Shown one piece after another: positions 35,449 to 44,777 of a stretch of 50,425 nt of DNA. This DNA comes from an uncultured Paraglaciecola sp. GTDB lineage: Bacteria > Pseudomonadota > Gammaproteobacteria > Enterobacterales > Alteromonadaceae. The stretch is from contig NZ_CAKZKO010000073.1 in assembly GCF_937123705.1 (NCBI RefSeq), positions 1 to 50,425 of the forward strand, given 5' to 3'. Numbering within the stretch: the stretch's first letter is position 1; each line of letters begins with the position of its first letter. Both the position numbers and the translations under genes were made by a program. The notes under the pieces are model-generated. The model was not told where the DNA came from. It searched no databases and worked only from the letters and a program-made list of their open reading frames with translations.

Positions 35449-36114
35449 ATGAAACAACAAGCGCGCTCCATTACGACCAATCAATTAGGGGTTCACAAAA
35501 ACCTACAAAAGGTAGTGACACGTCAACTTGGCAATGACAGCCAACGACCTTTGACTGACCACACAAAGCAAGCCTACCAAGAAGCGGTAACATGGCTTGG
35601 AAATTGGCAAGGCGACCTTATCTTAGATTCTTGCTGCGGCGTCGGTGAAAGCACAGTAAATATTGCAAAAGCCCATCCAAATGCCCGAATCATTGGGATT
35701 GATAAGTCTGCTTTACGTACTAATAAGCATCAAGCCTATGCTAGCGATGAACAAAATTACTTGGTGTTACGAGCCGATCTCAACGATTTTTTAAGGCTAC
35801 TGATCTTAGATGGTAAAAAGCTTAGCAAGCACTTTTTATTGTATCCCAACCCCTATCCTAAATCGGCACACTTGCAACGTCGTTGGTATGCAACCTCAGC
35901 GCTAAAAGATATCTTAAAACTGGGTGGAATACTTGAAGTAAGAAGCAATTGGCAATTGTACATACAGGAATTTGCCGCCGCTTTAGATATTGCTCTTGTT
36001 AATAATCATATCAAGCTTTATAAGAGTGCATATGCCATTACACCCTTTGAACGTAAATACTGGGAAAGTGGCCAAGATAGCTGGCAACTGCTGGCCGATT
36101 TAAATCAAAAATAA
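35449..36114 (+). CDS. TrmB-like SAM-dependent methyltransferase
   Basis: A 221-residue methyltransferase related to tRNA (guanine-46-N7) methyltransferase. The SAM site is ILDSCCGVGESTVNIA, and the TrmB catalytic/tRNA block appears as FLLYPNPYPKSAHLQRRW where canonical TrmB has FPDPWPKKRH. It differs from standard TrmB in this block and in its N-terminus (NQLGVHKNLQKVV), so it is probably a second, specialised member of the family; its substrate may be tRNA but is not proven. It is the third gene of the YadG/YadH operon (4-base gap), and it converges on the EAL gene with one base between stops. Confidence 0.78.
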   Translation: MKQQARSITTNQLGVHKNLQKVVTRQLGNDSQRPLTDHTKQAYQEAVTWLGNWQGDLILDSCCGVGESTVNIAKAHPNARIIGIDKSALRTNKHQAYASDEQNYLVLRADLNDFLRLLILDGKKLSKHFLLYPNPYPKSAHLQRRWYATSALKDILKLGGILEVRSNWQLYIQEFAAALDIALVNNHIKLYKSAYAITPFERKYWESGQDSWQLLADLNQK

Positions 36115-36115
36115 A

Positions 36116-36829
36116 TTAATCAACACTAGGCATAGGATGGCGAAAGTAAAACCCCTGTGCATATTTAACCCCTAATTGCTTAACAAGTTGTAGGGTATCT
36201 TGGCGTTCAATCCTTTCGGCAATCACTTCGATTTTATTATTAGTGGCAGAACAAATTAGCCCCTTAATAAAATCTTCTTGTGTGGGTTCCTTTGCCACTT
36301 TATCAAACAGATCCGCAGATACCTTAATCGCAGAAATAGGTAAACAAAGAATGGCCTGTAGATCACTTTCCTGCTGATCAAAATTGTCGATAACTATATT
36401 AATACCTAACAGCTTACAAATTTCACAAAACTGCGCAAATTTTGCCGTTTCTGCCAAAGCATTTTGTGCGGTAATTTCAATGGAAATACGCTGTGGGTTG
36501 GGGTAATGCTCAAGTTGCGCCTGAAGGAATTTAAGGGTGCTCGAGTCGGTCATGTCAGCCAAGCTTAGGTTGATATTCCAAGCCATATTGATGTCTCTAA
36601 AATAACTGGCGCTGCGACCAAATAGAGATTGAGTTAATTGCGCCACGGATTGTTGTCTGTCGACCAAAAATAACAATTCACTTGGCAAATAATTGTTTTG
36701 CTCAGGGGTTAAAACTCTGGCCAAACATTCGTAGCTCCAAACTGCATTATTCTTCAGATCCATAATTGGTTGGAAAAATGGAACAACGTAGTCTAAGTTA
36801 AATCGATCTGTTACTTCAGTAACTTGCAT
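36116..36829 (-). CDS. Degenerate stand-alone EAL-domain protein
   Basis: A 237-residue soluble EAL domain. Of the phosphodiesterase motifs it keeps E34 (as ECL, not EAL), N86, E118, D148, K169, E205 and Q225, but the metal pair DD of DDFG is D148-N149 and the loop-6 sequence DFGTGYSS reads NFDQQESD. Active EAL enzymes need both aspartates and the loop, so this one is likely a weak or dead phosphodiesterase that may instead bind cyclic di-GMP or a partner. An in-frame ATG at 36883 would add 18 residues; I prefer 36829 because the domain begins soon after, but neither start has a clear ribosome site. Confidence 0.8.
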   Translation of the reverse strand: MQVTEVTDRFNLDYVVPFFQPIMDLKNNAVWSYECLARVLTPEQNNYLPSELLFLVDRQQSVAQLTQSLFGRSASYFRDINMAWNINLSLADMTDSSTLKFLQAQLEHYPNPQRISIEITAQNALAETAKFAQFCEICKLLGINIVIDNFDQQESDLQAILCLPISAIKVSADLFDKVAKEPTQEDFIKGLICSATNNKIEVIAERIERQDTLQLVKQLGVKYAQGFYFRHPMPSVD

Positions 36830-36995
36830 AAAAAAGTATTTTTTATCTCGAATATTCTTGACAATATAACAACAATTTAACAATTGCCAGATAATACCTA
36901 TCTCTGTGGTAATTTGGAGTGAGTAAGGGTATTGGTCTCTTCAAAGAATTAGGGTAAAGTGCGCGACTTGAAAATTTTCAGACAAGGTATTAGTA

Positions 36996-38606
36996 GTGGG
37001 CACAGCTGAGGTTAGCTTAGAGTATTTGTTTAAGGTGTTTACCTTACCTGAAAGCAAAGATTCTAAACTTGCACAGATTGAACAACACCTATCAGACAAT
37101 CTCGCCGATTTTCTGTCGCAGCATGTTGTCACTAAAGTCAATTCTCTTTCTCAAATTGAGAAAAGTTTTGCGGAATATTCAGTACCTGAATCTCCCGAAT
37201 TTGTATCAAAGCACGCTGAAGATTTACTCGATAAATTAGTGGCCAATTCCGTTAATACCTATTCCCCTAGCTTTATTGGCCATATGACCTCGGCCCTTCC
37301 CTACTTTCACTTGCCTTTAGCCAAGCTTTTAGTTGGACTAAATCAGAACTTAGTAAAAATTGAAACCTCCAAAGCCTTTACACCACTAGAACGACAAATG
37401 CTGGGCATGATGCATGAATTGGTTTACAAGCAACCTGCCGATTTTTATCAAAGCTACTTGCACAGCGCCAACCATGCTTTAGGGGCGTTTTGCTCTGGAG
37501 GTACCATAGCCAATATTACGGCCTTGTGGGTTGCACGAAATAAAGCAATGCCCGCTACCACGCAATTTAGAGGGGTAGCGCAAGAAGGCTTAGCAGCCGG
37601 AATGCTGCACTACGGCTATAAAAAAATGGGGATTATCTCTTCAAAACGCGGGCATTATTCCTTATCTAAAGCCGTTGATTTATTAGGACTAGGTAGGCAA
37701 CAGATGATGACTATTGACTGCCCTTCTCAGCGCTTATCTGCTGAGAAAGCCTTAGCTTTAGGCAAGCAATTTCAAGCTGAAGGAAATAAAGTTTTATCAA
37801 TAGTAGGCATAGCAGGCACTACAGAAACAGGGCATATAGATCCGCTCGATGAACTGGCAGATGTGGCCGAAGAATTAGGGTGTCATTTTCATGTGGATGC
37901 CGCATGGGGCGGAGCGACCTTGTTTTCTAAGGAACACAATCGTTTACTTAAAGGCATTGAGAGAGCAGATTCGGTCACTATGGACGCCCATAAACAAATG
38001 TACGTACCTATGGGCGCAGGCATGGTGTTATTTAAAAACCCTAATGACAGTAACGCTGTGCGCCATCACGCACAATATATATTACGTGAAGGCTCGAAAG
38101 ACTTAGGCGCCACCACACTAGAAGGCTCAAGAAACGGTATGGCCATGATGGTTTATGCCTCATTGCACATCTTTGGGCGCCAAGGTTATGAGCTGCTAAT
38201 TAATCAAAGCATCGAAAAAGCCAAAATTTTTGCACGGATGATCCAATCTCACCCAGACTTTGAGTTAGTCACCTCTCCAACTTTATCGTTGTTGACCTAC
38301 AGATTAAATCCACAAAATGTACAAACCAAGATGAAGAGTCAGGCTACTATTGATGAGGCACTCAATAAAAAATTAGACGATCTAACTGTGATAGTTCAAA
38401 AACAACAACGTGAGGCGGGTAAATCATTTGTTTCACGAACTCGCTTGCAAACAAAAACCTACCCAGAACAAGCCATTACTGTATTCAGAGTGGTACTGGC
38501 TAATCCGTTAACCACTGAAACAGACCTTCAAAATATATTAGACGAGCAAATTGCTCTTGCGGGTAACACTCATATTTGGCAAAAGCTCTGTCAACAACCG
38601 AGTTAA
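36996..38606 (+). CDS. panP: PLP-dependent aspartate 1-decarboxylase PanP
   Basis: A 536-residue enzyme of the group II PLP decarboxylases (glutamate decarboxylase-like) that makes beta-alanine from aspartate, replacing the pyruvoyl enzyme PanD. The PLP lysine is K333 in DAHKQMYVPMG, the aspartate and histidine over the ring are in FHVDAAWGG, and the N-terminal FVGHMTS-type block appears as SFIGHMTSALPYF. The start is a GTG at 36996 with AAGG 8 bases before it, which matches the family N-terminus. It faces panC and panB, the other pantothenate genes, with a 10-base gap between the stops, which supports the role. Confidence 0.92.
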   Translation: MGTAEVSLEYLFKVFTLPESKDSKLAQIEQHLSDNLADFLSQHVVTKVNSLSQIEKSFAEYSVPESPEFVSKHAEDLLDKLVANSVNTYSPSFIGHMTSALPYFHLPLAKLLVGLNQNLVKIETSKAFTPLERQMLGMMHELVYKQPADFYQSYLHSANHALGAFCSGGTIANITALWVARNKAMPATTQFRGVAQEGLAAGMLHYGYKKMGIISSKRGHYSLSKAVDLLGLGRQQMMTIDCPSQRLSAEKALALGKQFQAEGNKVLSIVGIAGTTETGHIDPLDELADVAEELGCHFHVDAAWGGATLFSKEHNRLLKGIERADSVTMDAHKQMYVPMGAGMVLFKNPNDSNAVRHHAQYILREGSKDLGATTLEGSRNGMAMMVYASLHIFGRQGYELLINQSIEKAKIFARMIQSHPDFELVTSPTLSLLTYRLNPQNVQTKMKSQATIDEALNKKLDDLTVIVQKQQREAGKSFVSRTRLQTKTYPEQAITVFRVVLANPLTTETDLQNILDEQIALAGNTHIWQKLCQQPS

Positions 38607-38616
38607 CCGAGCTAAT

Positions 38617-39480
38617 CTAGTTTTTTTGCGCTACTAACTCAAACGCTAAGTTGTCAATTAATCGGGTTTTTCCTAGAAATGATGCCGCTAACAGTACTAA
38701 GCGATTATCTTCGTGACTAGGAGGTAGCAAAGTACCTGTATCTCGAATTTCTAAATAATCAGGATGAAACCCTAACTCGGACAATTGTAATTTGTACTCT
38801 TGGGTTAGCTTGGAAAAATCCCTACGGCCATTATGTATTTCAGCGACTAATTGTTGCATTTTTTTATATAAAGTGGGCGCTAACTTACGCTCCTGCTCTT
38901 TTAAATAGTGATTTCTAGAGCTCATTGCTAAGCCATCAGCTTCTCTTGTTGTGGGCACACCATATATTTGCAGGTTCATTGATAAGTCAGTGACCATGGC
39001 TTTGATCACCTGTAATTGTTGAAAATCCTTTTCGCCAAAAAACGCAAGATTTGGCTGCACCATATTAAATAACTTGCACACTATAGTGGCTACGCCGCGA
39101 AAATGTCCCGGTCGGCTAGCCCCGCATATCATATAAGACAAACCGGGTACCTCAACAAAGGTCTGCTGCTCTAAACCTCTGGCGTAAATATCACTGGCTT
39201 TAGGCCTAAATAGTAGATCAACACCTATCTCTTGCAACATATGGCTGTCGCTTTCTAGGGTTCGTGGGTAGGCATCTAAATCTTCATCTGGACCAAACTG
39301 CATAGGATTTACGAAGATTGAAACGACTACTATATCAGCCTTAAGTTTGGCCTCACGTACCAGATTAAGATGACCTTGGTGTAAATTGCCCATAGTGGGA
39401 ACAAAGGCAATCACTTTGGCACTTTTTTGCCAACTACGCCTGATTTCACGCAGTTCTGAAATTTCACTAATAATTTGCAT
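38617..39480 (-). CDS. panC: Pantothenate synthetase
   Basis: A 287-residue ligase joining pantoate and beta-alanine with ATP, the last step of pantothenate synthesis. It has the nucleotidyltransferase HxGH motif in [10 protein letters not shown], the [20 protein letters not shown] block, [13 protein letters not shown] and the KMSKS-like SSRN loop ([10 protein letters not shown]). Length matches the family. It follows panB by 48 bases on the same strand; both are the end of a larger leftward cluster starting at dksA. Confidence 0.96.
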   Translation of the reverse strand: MQIISEISELREIRRSWQKSAKVIAFVPTMGNLHQGHLNLVREAKLKADIVVVSIFVNPMQFGPDEDLDAYPRTLESDSHMLQEIGVDLLFRPKASDIYARGLEQQTFVEVPGLSYMICGASRPGHFRGVATIVCKLFNMVQPNLAFFGEKDFQQLQVIKAMVTDLSMNLQIYGVPTTREADGLAMSSRNHYLKEQERKLAPTLYKKMQQLVAEIHNGRRDFSKLTQEYKLQLSELGFHPDYLEIRDTGTLLPPSHEDNRLVLLAASFLGKTRLIDNLAFELVAQKN

Positions 39481-39528
39481 AATGTCGTACTTTACTTATG
39501 TATGTTTAGCTCACGGCTTTGCTGCGTA

Positions 39529-40323
39529 CTAATTGAAACTGTGCTCAGTTGATGGAAAACTGCCATCTTGCACTTCTTGAATATATTGGCCTACTGCTTC
39601 GCGCATATTGCTGCACTGTTGCAAGTAGTTTTTAGAAAACTTAGGCATATAGTTAGCGCTGATACCAAACATGTCGTGCATCACTAAAATCTGTCCATCG
39701 GTTTGCGCTCCCGCACCAATACCAATAACCGGAATATTCACATTTTGCGATATTTTGGCTGCTAAATCTGTAGGAATACACTCCAGCACTAGTAGCTGAA
39801 TACCGGCTTGTTCCAATTGCTTGGCTTGCTCTAGGATATTTTCGGCCTGTAAATCATCCCTGCCTTGCACTTTAAAACCACCAAACACATGTACCGACTG
39901 CGGCGTAAGACCCAAATGCCCACACACTGGTACGCTACGCTCGTTAAGGCCTTTGATCGTTTCTAGTAGCCATGTACCACCTTCCACTTTGACCATACTA
40001 GCTCCAGCTCGCATCAGCTCTGCTGCGCTAAGGTAAGCTTGTTCAGGGGTGGAGTAAGACATAAATGGCATATCAGCCACTACAAATGCACGCTCTACAC
40101 CTTTGCGTACTGCACGCGTATGGTAGGCAATATCTGCTACTGTGACACTCAAAGTATCTTCATCGCCTTTGAGCACCATGCCAAGCGAATCCCCTATCAA
40201 CAAAACATCTACGCCTTGTTCATCGAACAATTTAGCAAAACTAGCATCGTAAGCGGTTAAAGCAGTGATCTTAGTTTGCTGTTGCTTCATGCTAAGCAAG
40301 CTTGAAGTCGTTACTTTTTTCAT
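39529..40323 (-). CDS. panB: 3-methyl-2-oxobutanoate hydroxymethyltransferase
   Basis: A 264-residue enzyme that makes ketopantoate from ketoisovalerate and methylene-tetrahydrofolate. Marks are [29 protein letters not shown] (metal-binding aspartate), [13 protein letters not shown], and [15 protein letters not shown]. The start is set at the ATG 40323 ([16 protein letters not shown]), which aligns with the E. coli N-terminus; an upstream ATG at 40380 would add 19 residues with no counterpart. The short dyad CATACC-TAT-GGTATG lies at 40378-40392 between folK and this gene. Confidence 0.95.
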   Translation of the reverse strand: MKKVTTSSLLSMKQQQTKITALTAYDASFAKLFDEQGVDVLLIGDSLGMVLKGDEDTLSVTVADIAYHTRAVRKGVERAFVVADMPFMSYSTPEQAYLSAAELMRAGASMVKVEGGTWLLETIKGLNERSVPVCGHLGLTPQSVHVFGGFKVQGRDDLQAENILEQAKQLEQAGIQLLVLECIPTDLAAKISQNVNIPVIGIGAGAQTDGQILVMHDMFGISANYMPKFSKNYLQQCSNMREAVGQYIQEVQDGSFPSTEHSFN

Positions 40324-40420
40324 TAGATATACTCCAATTTTTGAATCATCAAACAATACTTTTAACTGCTTAGGCACCATACCTATGGTATGCGCACTAT
40401 ACGGGATTTTTTGTGAATTT

Positions 40421-40915
40421 CTAGACTAGCAAATTCGTCATTTTTTGTAAGCCATTTAACGGACAAGCATCAACCAAATCGGATAATTTTTCTCCCGATG
40501 GCAAGACCAAGTTGGGGGCGATGTCATACAAGGGGTAAAGTACAAACTCCCTTTGCTGCAAGCCTGAATGAGGAATAGTTAAATGCGGGCTATCAAGCTG
40601 CATGTGACCAAACAGCAAGATATCTAGATCTAAAGTTCGTGGCCCCCACCTATTGGCTTTACGAACACGACCTTGGTTATTCTCTATGGACTGGGTGTGT
40701 TGCAGCAGGCTATCTGGTGCAAGCCTAGTATTTAGCAGTGCCACCGCGTTCACATAATTTGGTTGATCTTGCGGCCCCATTGGCCGGCTTTGAAACAAGC
40801 TCGAACATTTAATCAGTTCCGAGCCTGGTATGGCAGCCAAGCTCTCACAGGCCTTTTGTATTTGCTGTTCAGGCTGCGACAAATTGCTACCTAAGCCAAT
40901 GTATACTGGGATCAT
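40421..40915 (-). CDS. folK: 6-hydroxymethyl-7,8-dihydropterin pyrophosphokinase
   Basis: A 164-residue enzyme of folate synthesis. Signatures: [15 protein letters not shown] at the start, [21 protein letters not shown], and the active-site [15 protein letters not shown] with the two aspartates that bind Mg2+, then [14 protein letters not shown]. Length matches. Its ATG overlaps the pcnB stop by 4 bases, so it is coupled to pcnB, the standard order in gammaproteobacteria. Confidence 0.96.
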   Translation of the reverse strand: MIPVYIGLGSNLSQPEQQIQKACESLAAIPGSELIKCSSLFQSRPMGPQDQPNYVNAVALLNTRLAPDSLLQHTQSIENNQGRVRKANRWGPRTLDLDILLFGHMQLDSPHLTIPHSGLQQREFVLYPLYDIAPNLVLPSGEKLSDLVDACPLNGLQKMTNLLV

Positions 40916-42291
40916 GCTTTAGGTTTAGGCTTTTTGCGGTTGCGTCTTGGTCGCCTTGCTGGCCCACCTTCTTGCTTGCGTAGCTCTTCTAACATTGTCT
41001 TGCGCTGGCTGTCGTCTACTTCTTGGAAATCCGTCCACCACTGGGCAAGCTCTAGTAACTGTCCTCCTTCAATTTGGCCCCGTAACAACAGGAAATCGTA
41101 AGCGGCCCTAAACTTGGGATGCTCTAACATTTGATACGCTCTACGGCCATAACGTCTAGGCAGTCGATTTTGCAATTGCCAAATTTCTCGAATAGTAGAA
41201 CTAAAGCGCTTAGGGATCATAATACGTTGAATTTGACGATGCATCACATCGTTAAGGGCAAGGTTAAATCCATCGAAATGATTCAGGCCCCCTTCTACCA
41301 TTAACTGCTGGCAGCGTTCTTCTAACGGATACCACATAAATGCGGCAAATATAAATGCAGGTGTAACTCGTTGCCCAGTATTAATGCGATTATCAGTGTT
41401 AGTAAGCACTTGCTCTACAAATTGATTCTCACGGCTTCCGGCTTGTAAAAGCAATGGCGCCAGTTGCGGAAAAAGCTGCTCAAACAAATGAAACTCAGTC
41501 AGTAACTTGTAAGTTGCTAGTCCTTGCCCTGATAACAATAACTTAAGGATTTCTTCAAACAACCGTGCCGGCGGAATATTGGCCATTAGTGGTGCCAAAC
41601 GCTTAATAGGCTCGGCGCTAGTTGCGCTAATATGCATATCCAATTTGGCAGCAAATCTCACGGCTCTGAGCATTCTTACAGGATCTTCACGATAGCGCGT
41701 TTCAGGGTCGCCTATCAGTGCAATTTCTTTATTTTTAATGGCTTGCATGCCACCAGCAAAATCGCTAATGGAATAGTCTGCAATATTGTAATACATAGCG
41801 TTAATGGTGAAATCGCGGCGCTGCGCATCTTCTTCGATGCTGCCAAACACATTGTCACGCATTAATTGACCATGATCGCTGTGTTTACTGTCTTTAGACT
41901 CAGTTTTATCACTATTTTCATGATGACCACGAAAAGTGGCAACTTCGATAATTTCTCGACCAAACACAATATGTGCCAGCCTAAAGCGACGGCCAATCAA
42001 TCGGCAATTGCGAAAAAGCCCTTTGATTTGTTCGGGGGTAGCATCAGTTGTTACGTCAAAATCTTTTGGATCTTTACCCAGCAGGGCATCGCGCACACAT
42101 CCACCCACTAAATAGGCTTGATAGCCATTGTTGTGTAGGCGATACAGTACTTTCAGTGCGTTTTCACTCATTGATTCACGAGAAACGCTATGCTCTGCAC
42201 GGGGTATGACAGTAGCTACAAGCCCTTCTGGTTTATCTACAGTCTTAGTGCGCAGAGCGCTCCTGACTTTGTCAATTACGCGAGAAATAAT
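40912..42291 (-). CDS. pcnB: Poly(A) polymerase I, probably starting at AUU
   Basis: Poly(A) polymerase adds 3' tails that speed RNA decay. The core reads YLVGGCVRDALLGKDPKDFD (nucleotidyltransferase, with the catalytic acids DFD), FRNCRLIGRRFRLAH and an Arg/Lys-rich tail. The first ATG (42171) would cut off sequence that is clearly homologous to E. coli upstream of it: VIPRAEHSVSRESMSENALK here, [20 protein letters not shown] there. The open frame runs back to a stop just before 42291; the only suitable start is ATT at 42291, 8 bases after a perfect AAGGAG, giving 459 residues. E. coli pcnB is known to start at AUU. I therefore extend the gene to 42291. Confidence 0.92.
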   Translation of the reverse strand: MISRVIDKVRSALRTKTVDKPEGLVATVIPRAEHSVSRESMSENALKVLYRLHNNGYQAYLVGGCVRDALLGKDPKDFDVTTDATPEQIKGLFRNCRLIGRRFRLAHIVFGREIIEVATFRGHHENSDKTESKDSKHSDHGQLMRDNVFGSIEEDAQRRDFTINAMYYNIADYSISDFAGGMQAIKNKEIALIGDPETRYREDPVRMLRAVRFAAKLDMHISATSAEPIKRLAPLMANIPPARLFEEILKLLLSGQGLATYKLLTEFHLFEQLFPQLAPLLLQAGSRENQFVEQVLTNTDNRINTGQRVTPAFIFAAFMWYPLEERCQQLMVEGGLNHFDGFNLALNDVMHRQIQRIMIPKRFSSTIREIWQLQNRLPRRYGRRAYQMLEHPKFRAAYDFLLLRGQIEGGQLLELAQWWTDFQEVDDSQRKTMLEELRKQEGGPARRPRRNRKKPKPKA

Positions 42292-42330
42292 ATGCTGTGC
42301 TCCTTATTTTGGGCATTTTATGCTGTAAAT

Positions 42331-42361
42331 AGCGCCGCTTTGTGCGGAAAAATTCGGCGCT
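42331..42361 (-). terminator. Hairpin between gluQ and pcnB
   Basis: AGCGCCG and CGGCGCT (7-base perfect arms) begin 2 bases after the gluQ stop on the minus strand, with a 17-base loop that includes a smaller CCGC/GCGG hairpin. There is no T-run after it, so it may be a partial terminator or an RNA stability element in the operon. Confidence 0.35.
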
Positions 42362-42363
42362 TA

Positions 42364-43305
42364 TCATATACTGTCTGACTGACCAATTCTATTGTCAATG
42401 CACTCTGTTTTTGCAGCAACGGCATTCACATTCCAAACTTGGATAGCCCATTCTAAGATATCTGCCACCGATCCCTTTTTTAGTTGTATAGATGGTGATA
42501 AACCAAGAAATTCGATGGCGTTTATAAGATTTTCCCGCGCTTCTAGATTATTTACTGGGACTGCGTGATTTTGTTTACTGAGTTTTTTACCTGGCGCGGT
42601 GACAACCACTGGAAAATGCAGAAATTGCGGAGCAGGCGTATCAAAAGCCTGGTACAAAGCCAGTTGAAAAAGTGTCGCATCTATTAGGTCGGCGCCTCGT
42701 GCCACTTCTGTGATACCTTGTTGAATATCGTCTACTACTACAGCTAGTTGATAGGCAAATAACTGATCTTTACGCTTAATGGCGAACTGTGCGGGTATGT
42801 GCTGGGTGTTAAAATTCACTCGGCCTAATAAGTTATCATTAAAACCTTTTTGAACATCATGATGCTTAAATCGTATGGCGCTGTTTGCAATGCTTAGATT
42901 TTGATCCGCGCAGTCACACAATTGATTTTGCGGCACAATTGCAAGTTGCTTTCGGGTACAACGGCAATGATAGGTTAAACCTTGGGAAGCTAAATATTGA
43001 ATTTTTTGGTTATATAACTCGCTTCTGTCACTTTGATAAATCACCTCGCCGTCCCAAAATAAGTGATGAGCCTCAAGGCAGTTCAAGATGGAATCAGTTG
43101 CCCCGGCCACTTCTCGTGGTGGATCAATGTCTTCAATTCTGAGCAACCATTGTCCATTTTGGCTTTTAGCTTGTAAAAAACTACCTAAGGCTGTGACAAG
43201 AGAGCCAAAATGTAAGTGCCCTGAAGGAGATGGAGCAAAACGTCCCACATAACCTTTGTTAGGTGTTAGGCGATTCGTAGATGGAGAGTGAAGTGCTGTG
43301 GCCAT
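42364..43305 (-). CDS. gluQ: Glutamyl-Q tRNA(Asp) synthetase
   Basis: A 313-residue truncated GluRS-like enzyme that attaches glutamate to the queuosine base of tRNA-Asp. It has the adenylate motif GRFAPSPSGHLHFGSL (about 22-37), a Cys zinc knuckle (CRCTRKQ and CDCADQ), and KLSKQN as KMSKS, and it lacks the anticodon-binding domain of GluRS, as expected. It lies between dksA and pcnB, which is the standard neighbourhood. Confidence 0.94.
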   Translation of the reverse strand: MATALHSPSTNRLTPNKGYVGRFAPSPSGHLHFGSLVTALGSFLQAKSQNGQWLLRIEDIDPPREVAGATDSILNCLEAHHLFWDGEVIYQSDRSELYNQKIQYLASQGLTYHCRCTRKQLAIVPQNQLCDCADQNLSIANSAIRFKHHDVQKGFNDNLLGRVNFNTQHIPAQFAIKRKDQLFAYQLAVVVDDIQQGITEVARGADLIDATLFQLALYQAFDTPAPQFLHFPVVVTAPGKKLSKQNHAVPVNNLEARENLINAIEFLGLSPSIQLKKGSVADILEWAIQVWNVNAVAAKTECIDNRIGQSDSI

Positions 43306-43371
43306 AAACCAAGTTGATTATCCCAAGCAGCCAATCGAACCATCAATTGCCACTTGGGACTATAGGTAACA

Positions 43372-43821
43372 TTAACCTTGAAGTTGTTTTTCTTTGATTT
43401 CTGCCATGGTTTTGCAATCAATACACATATCGGCAGTAGGTCTTGCTTCTAAGCGACGTACACCAATTTCGATGCCGCAGGCGTCACAAAAACCAAAATC
43501 GTCTTCATCGATGCGCTTCAGAGTTTTTTCGATTTTTTTGATTAATTTGCGTTCTCTGTCACGAGTACGTAACTCAAGACTAAATTCTTCTTCTTGGGCT
43601 GCACGGTCAACAGGATCAGGAAAATTAGCCGCTTCATCTTGCATATGATGCACAGTGCGGTCTACCTCTTGACGAAGTTGGTCACGCCACGCTTTTAACA
43701 ATAAACGAAAATGCTCCATTTGATCTTCGTTCATGTACTCTTCGCCTTTTTTCTCCTCGTAAGGAGTCAAACCGGCTAAAGCTAATAATCCAAGTGTTTT
43801 GTTCGTTTTTGCTGTTGGCAT
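43372..43821 (-). CDS. dksA: RNA polymerase-binding transcription factor DksA
   Basis: A 149-residue partner of RNA polymerase that sharpens the stringent response with ppGpp. The coiled-coil tip carries the two essential aspartates D69 and D72 in [12 protein letters not shown], and the zinc finger cysteines are C112, C115, C133 and C136 (CDAC and CIDC), so it is the zinc-containing type. Length and sequence match E. coli DksA closely. It is the first gene of the cluster that continues with gluQ, pcnB, folK, panB and panC. Confidence 0.97.
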   Translation of the reverse strand: MPTAKTNKTLGLLALAGLTPYEEKKGEEYMNEDQMEHFRLLLKAWRDQLRQEVDRTVHHMQDEAANFPDPVDRAAQEEEFSLELRTRDRERKLIKKIEKTLKRIDEDDFGFCDACGIEIGVRRLEARPTADMCIDCKTMAEIKEKQLQG

Positions 43822-43988
43822 ATGCCAATTCTCCTAAACTACGGCATGAGCTGTTCTGTATTGACGGCGCTCTTAATTCTGAAAGCCATCACACCGGCAA
43901 TTACTTGCTCTTAACATCTTCCGTTACAGTGAAAACAATTTTCTAGCAAGGCAATATGGAGGTCTTGTAGAAAAAATCAATATCTATT

Positions 43989-44693
43989 TTAAGAAAAAAA
44001 CCGCAAGGCTTGATTTATATAGATTTTTTTTGAATTGATGTGGCAACCGTAACATAAAACTTGCACACCATTTAGCATAGCTTGTTTCAGTTCTTTAGCG
44101 TAATCAGGGTCAATATGATTTGCTACTTGTACCGATTGAATACCTGAGTGTTGCACACAAAAAAATAGGACGGCACGCATACCTTGGCTAGCAATCAAAC
44201 TTAACTCCCGTAAATGCTTTTGGCCCCGTTGGGTTTTTGCATCTGGAAAATAGCCTTTTTGATCCGCTAATAGAGTGACTGATTTCACTTCAACATAACA
44301 GTCAGCTTTTTGTTTATCCGTTAGCAAAAAATCAATTCGGCTATTTTCTTCACCAAATTTCACTTCTGCCTTTAAGTCAGCATAACCTGTAAGTTCAGCT
44401 ATCTTATTGTTTTGTATAGCTTCTTTAACCAGTGCATTGGCTCTGTGGGTATTGATACCAATCCAATGTTCTTGGTCTGTTAACACCACTTCCCATGTAT
44501 ACATTAACTTTCGCTTAGGATTGTTACTGGGCGACAGCCACACCTTCCAGCCAGGCTCGGCGCACCCTGTCATCGCACCTGTGTTAGGGCAATGGGCAGT
44601 AACAATTGAGCCGTCAGCCAGCTTTACATCAGCCAGAAACCGTTTATATCGTTTGATGAGAGTGCCTTGAATTAAGGAGGAACAAAACTGCAT
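43989..44693 (-). CDS. sfsA: DNA/RNA nuclease SfsA family protein
   Basis: A 234-residue protein first found as a stimulator of sugar fermentation; it has an OB fold at the N-terminus and a PD-(D/E)XK nuclease-like core (RIDFLLTDKQKADCYVEVKSVTL, with the D, E and K of the active site). Further marks are AHCPNTGAMTGC and FPDAKTQRGQKHLREL. The link to dksA as the next gene is usual in gammaproteobacteria. The true role in this organism is not shown. Confidence 0.92.
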   Translation of the reverse strand: MQFCSSLIQGTLIKRYKRFLADVKLADGSIVTAHCPNTGAMTGCAEPGWKVWLSPSNNPKRKLMYTWEVVLTDQEHWIGINTHRANALVKEAIQNNKIAELTGYADLKAEVKFGEENSRIDFLLTDKQKADCYVEVKSVTLLADQKGYFPDAKTQRGQKHLRELSLIASQGMRAVLFFCVQHSGIQSVQVANHIDPDYAKELKQAMLNGVQVLCYGCHINSKKIYINQALRFFS

Positions 44694-44777
44694 AGTTGTT
44701 TGGGCGAGTCCGTATAAAATGCTGTGAGCTGAATGACGTCATGGTAGTCTACCTGTCTTTGTATAAATGGAGTAGTT

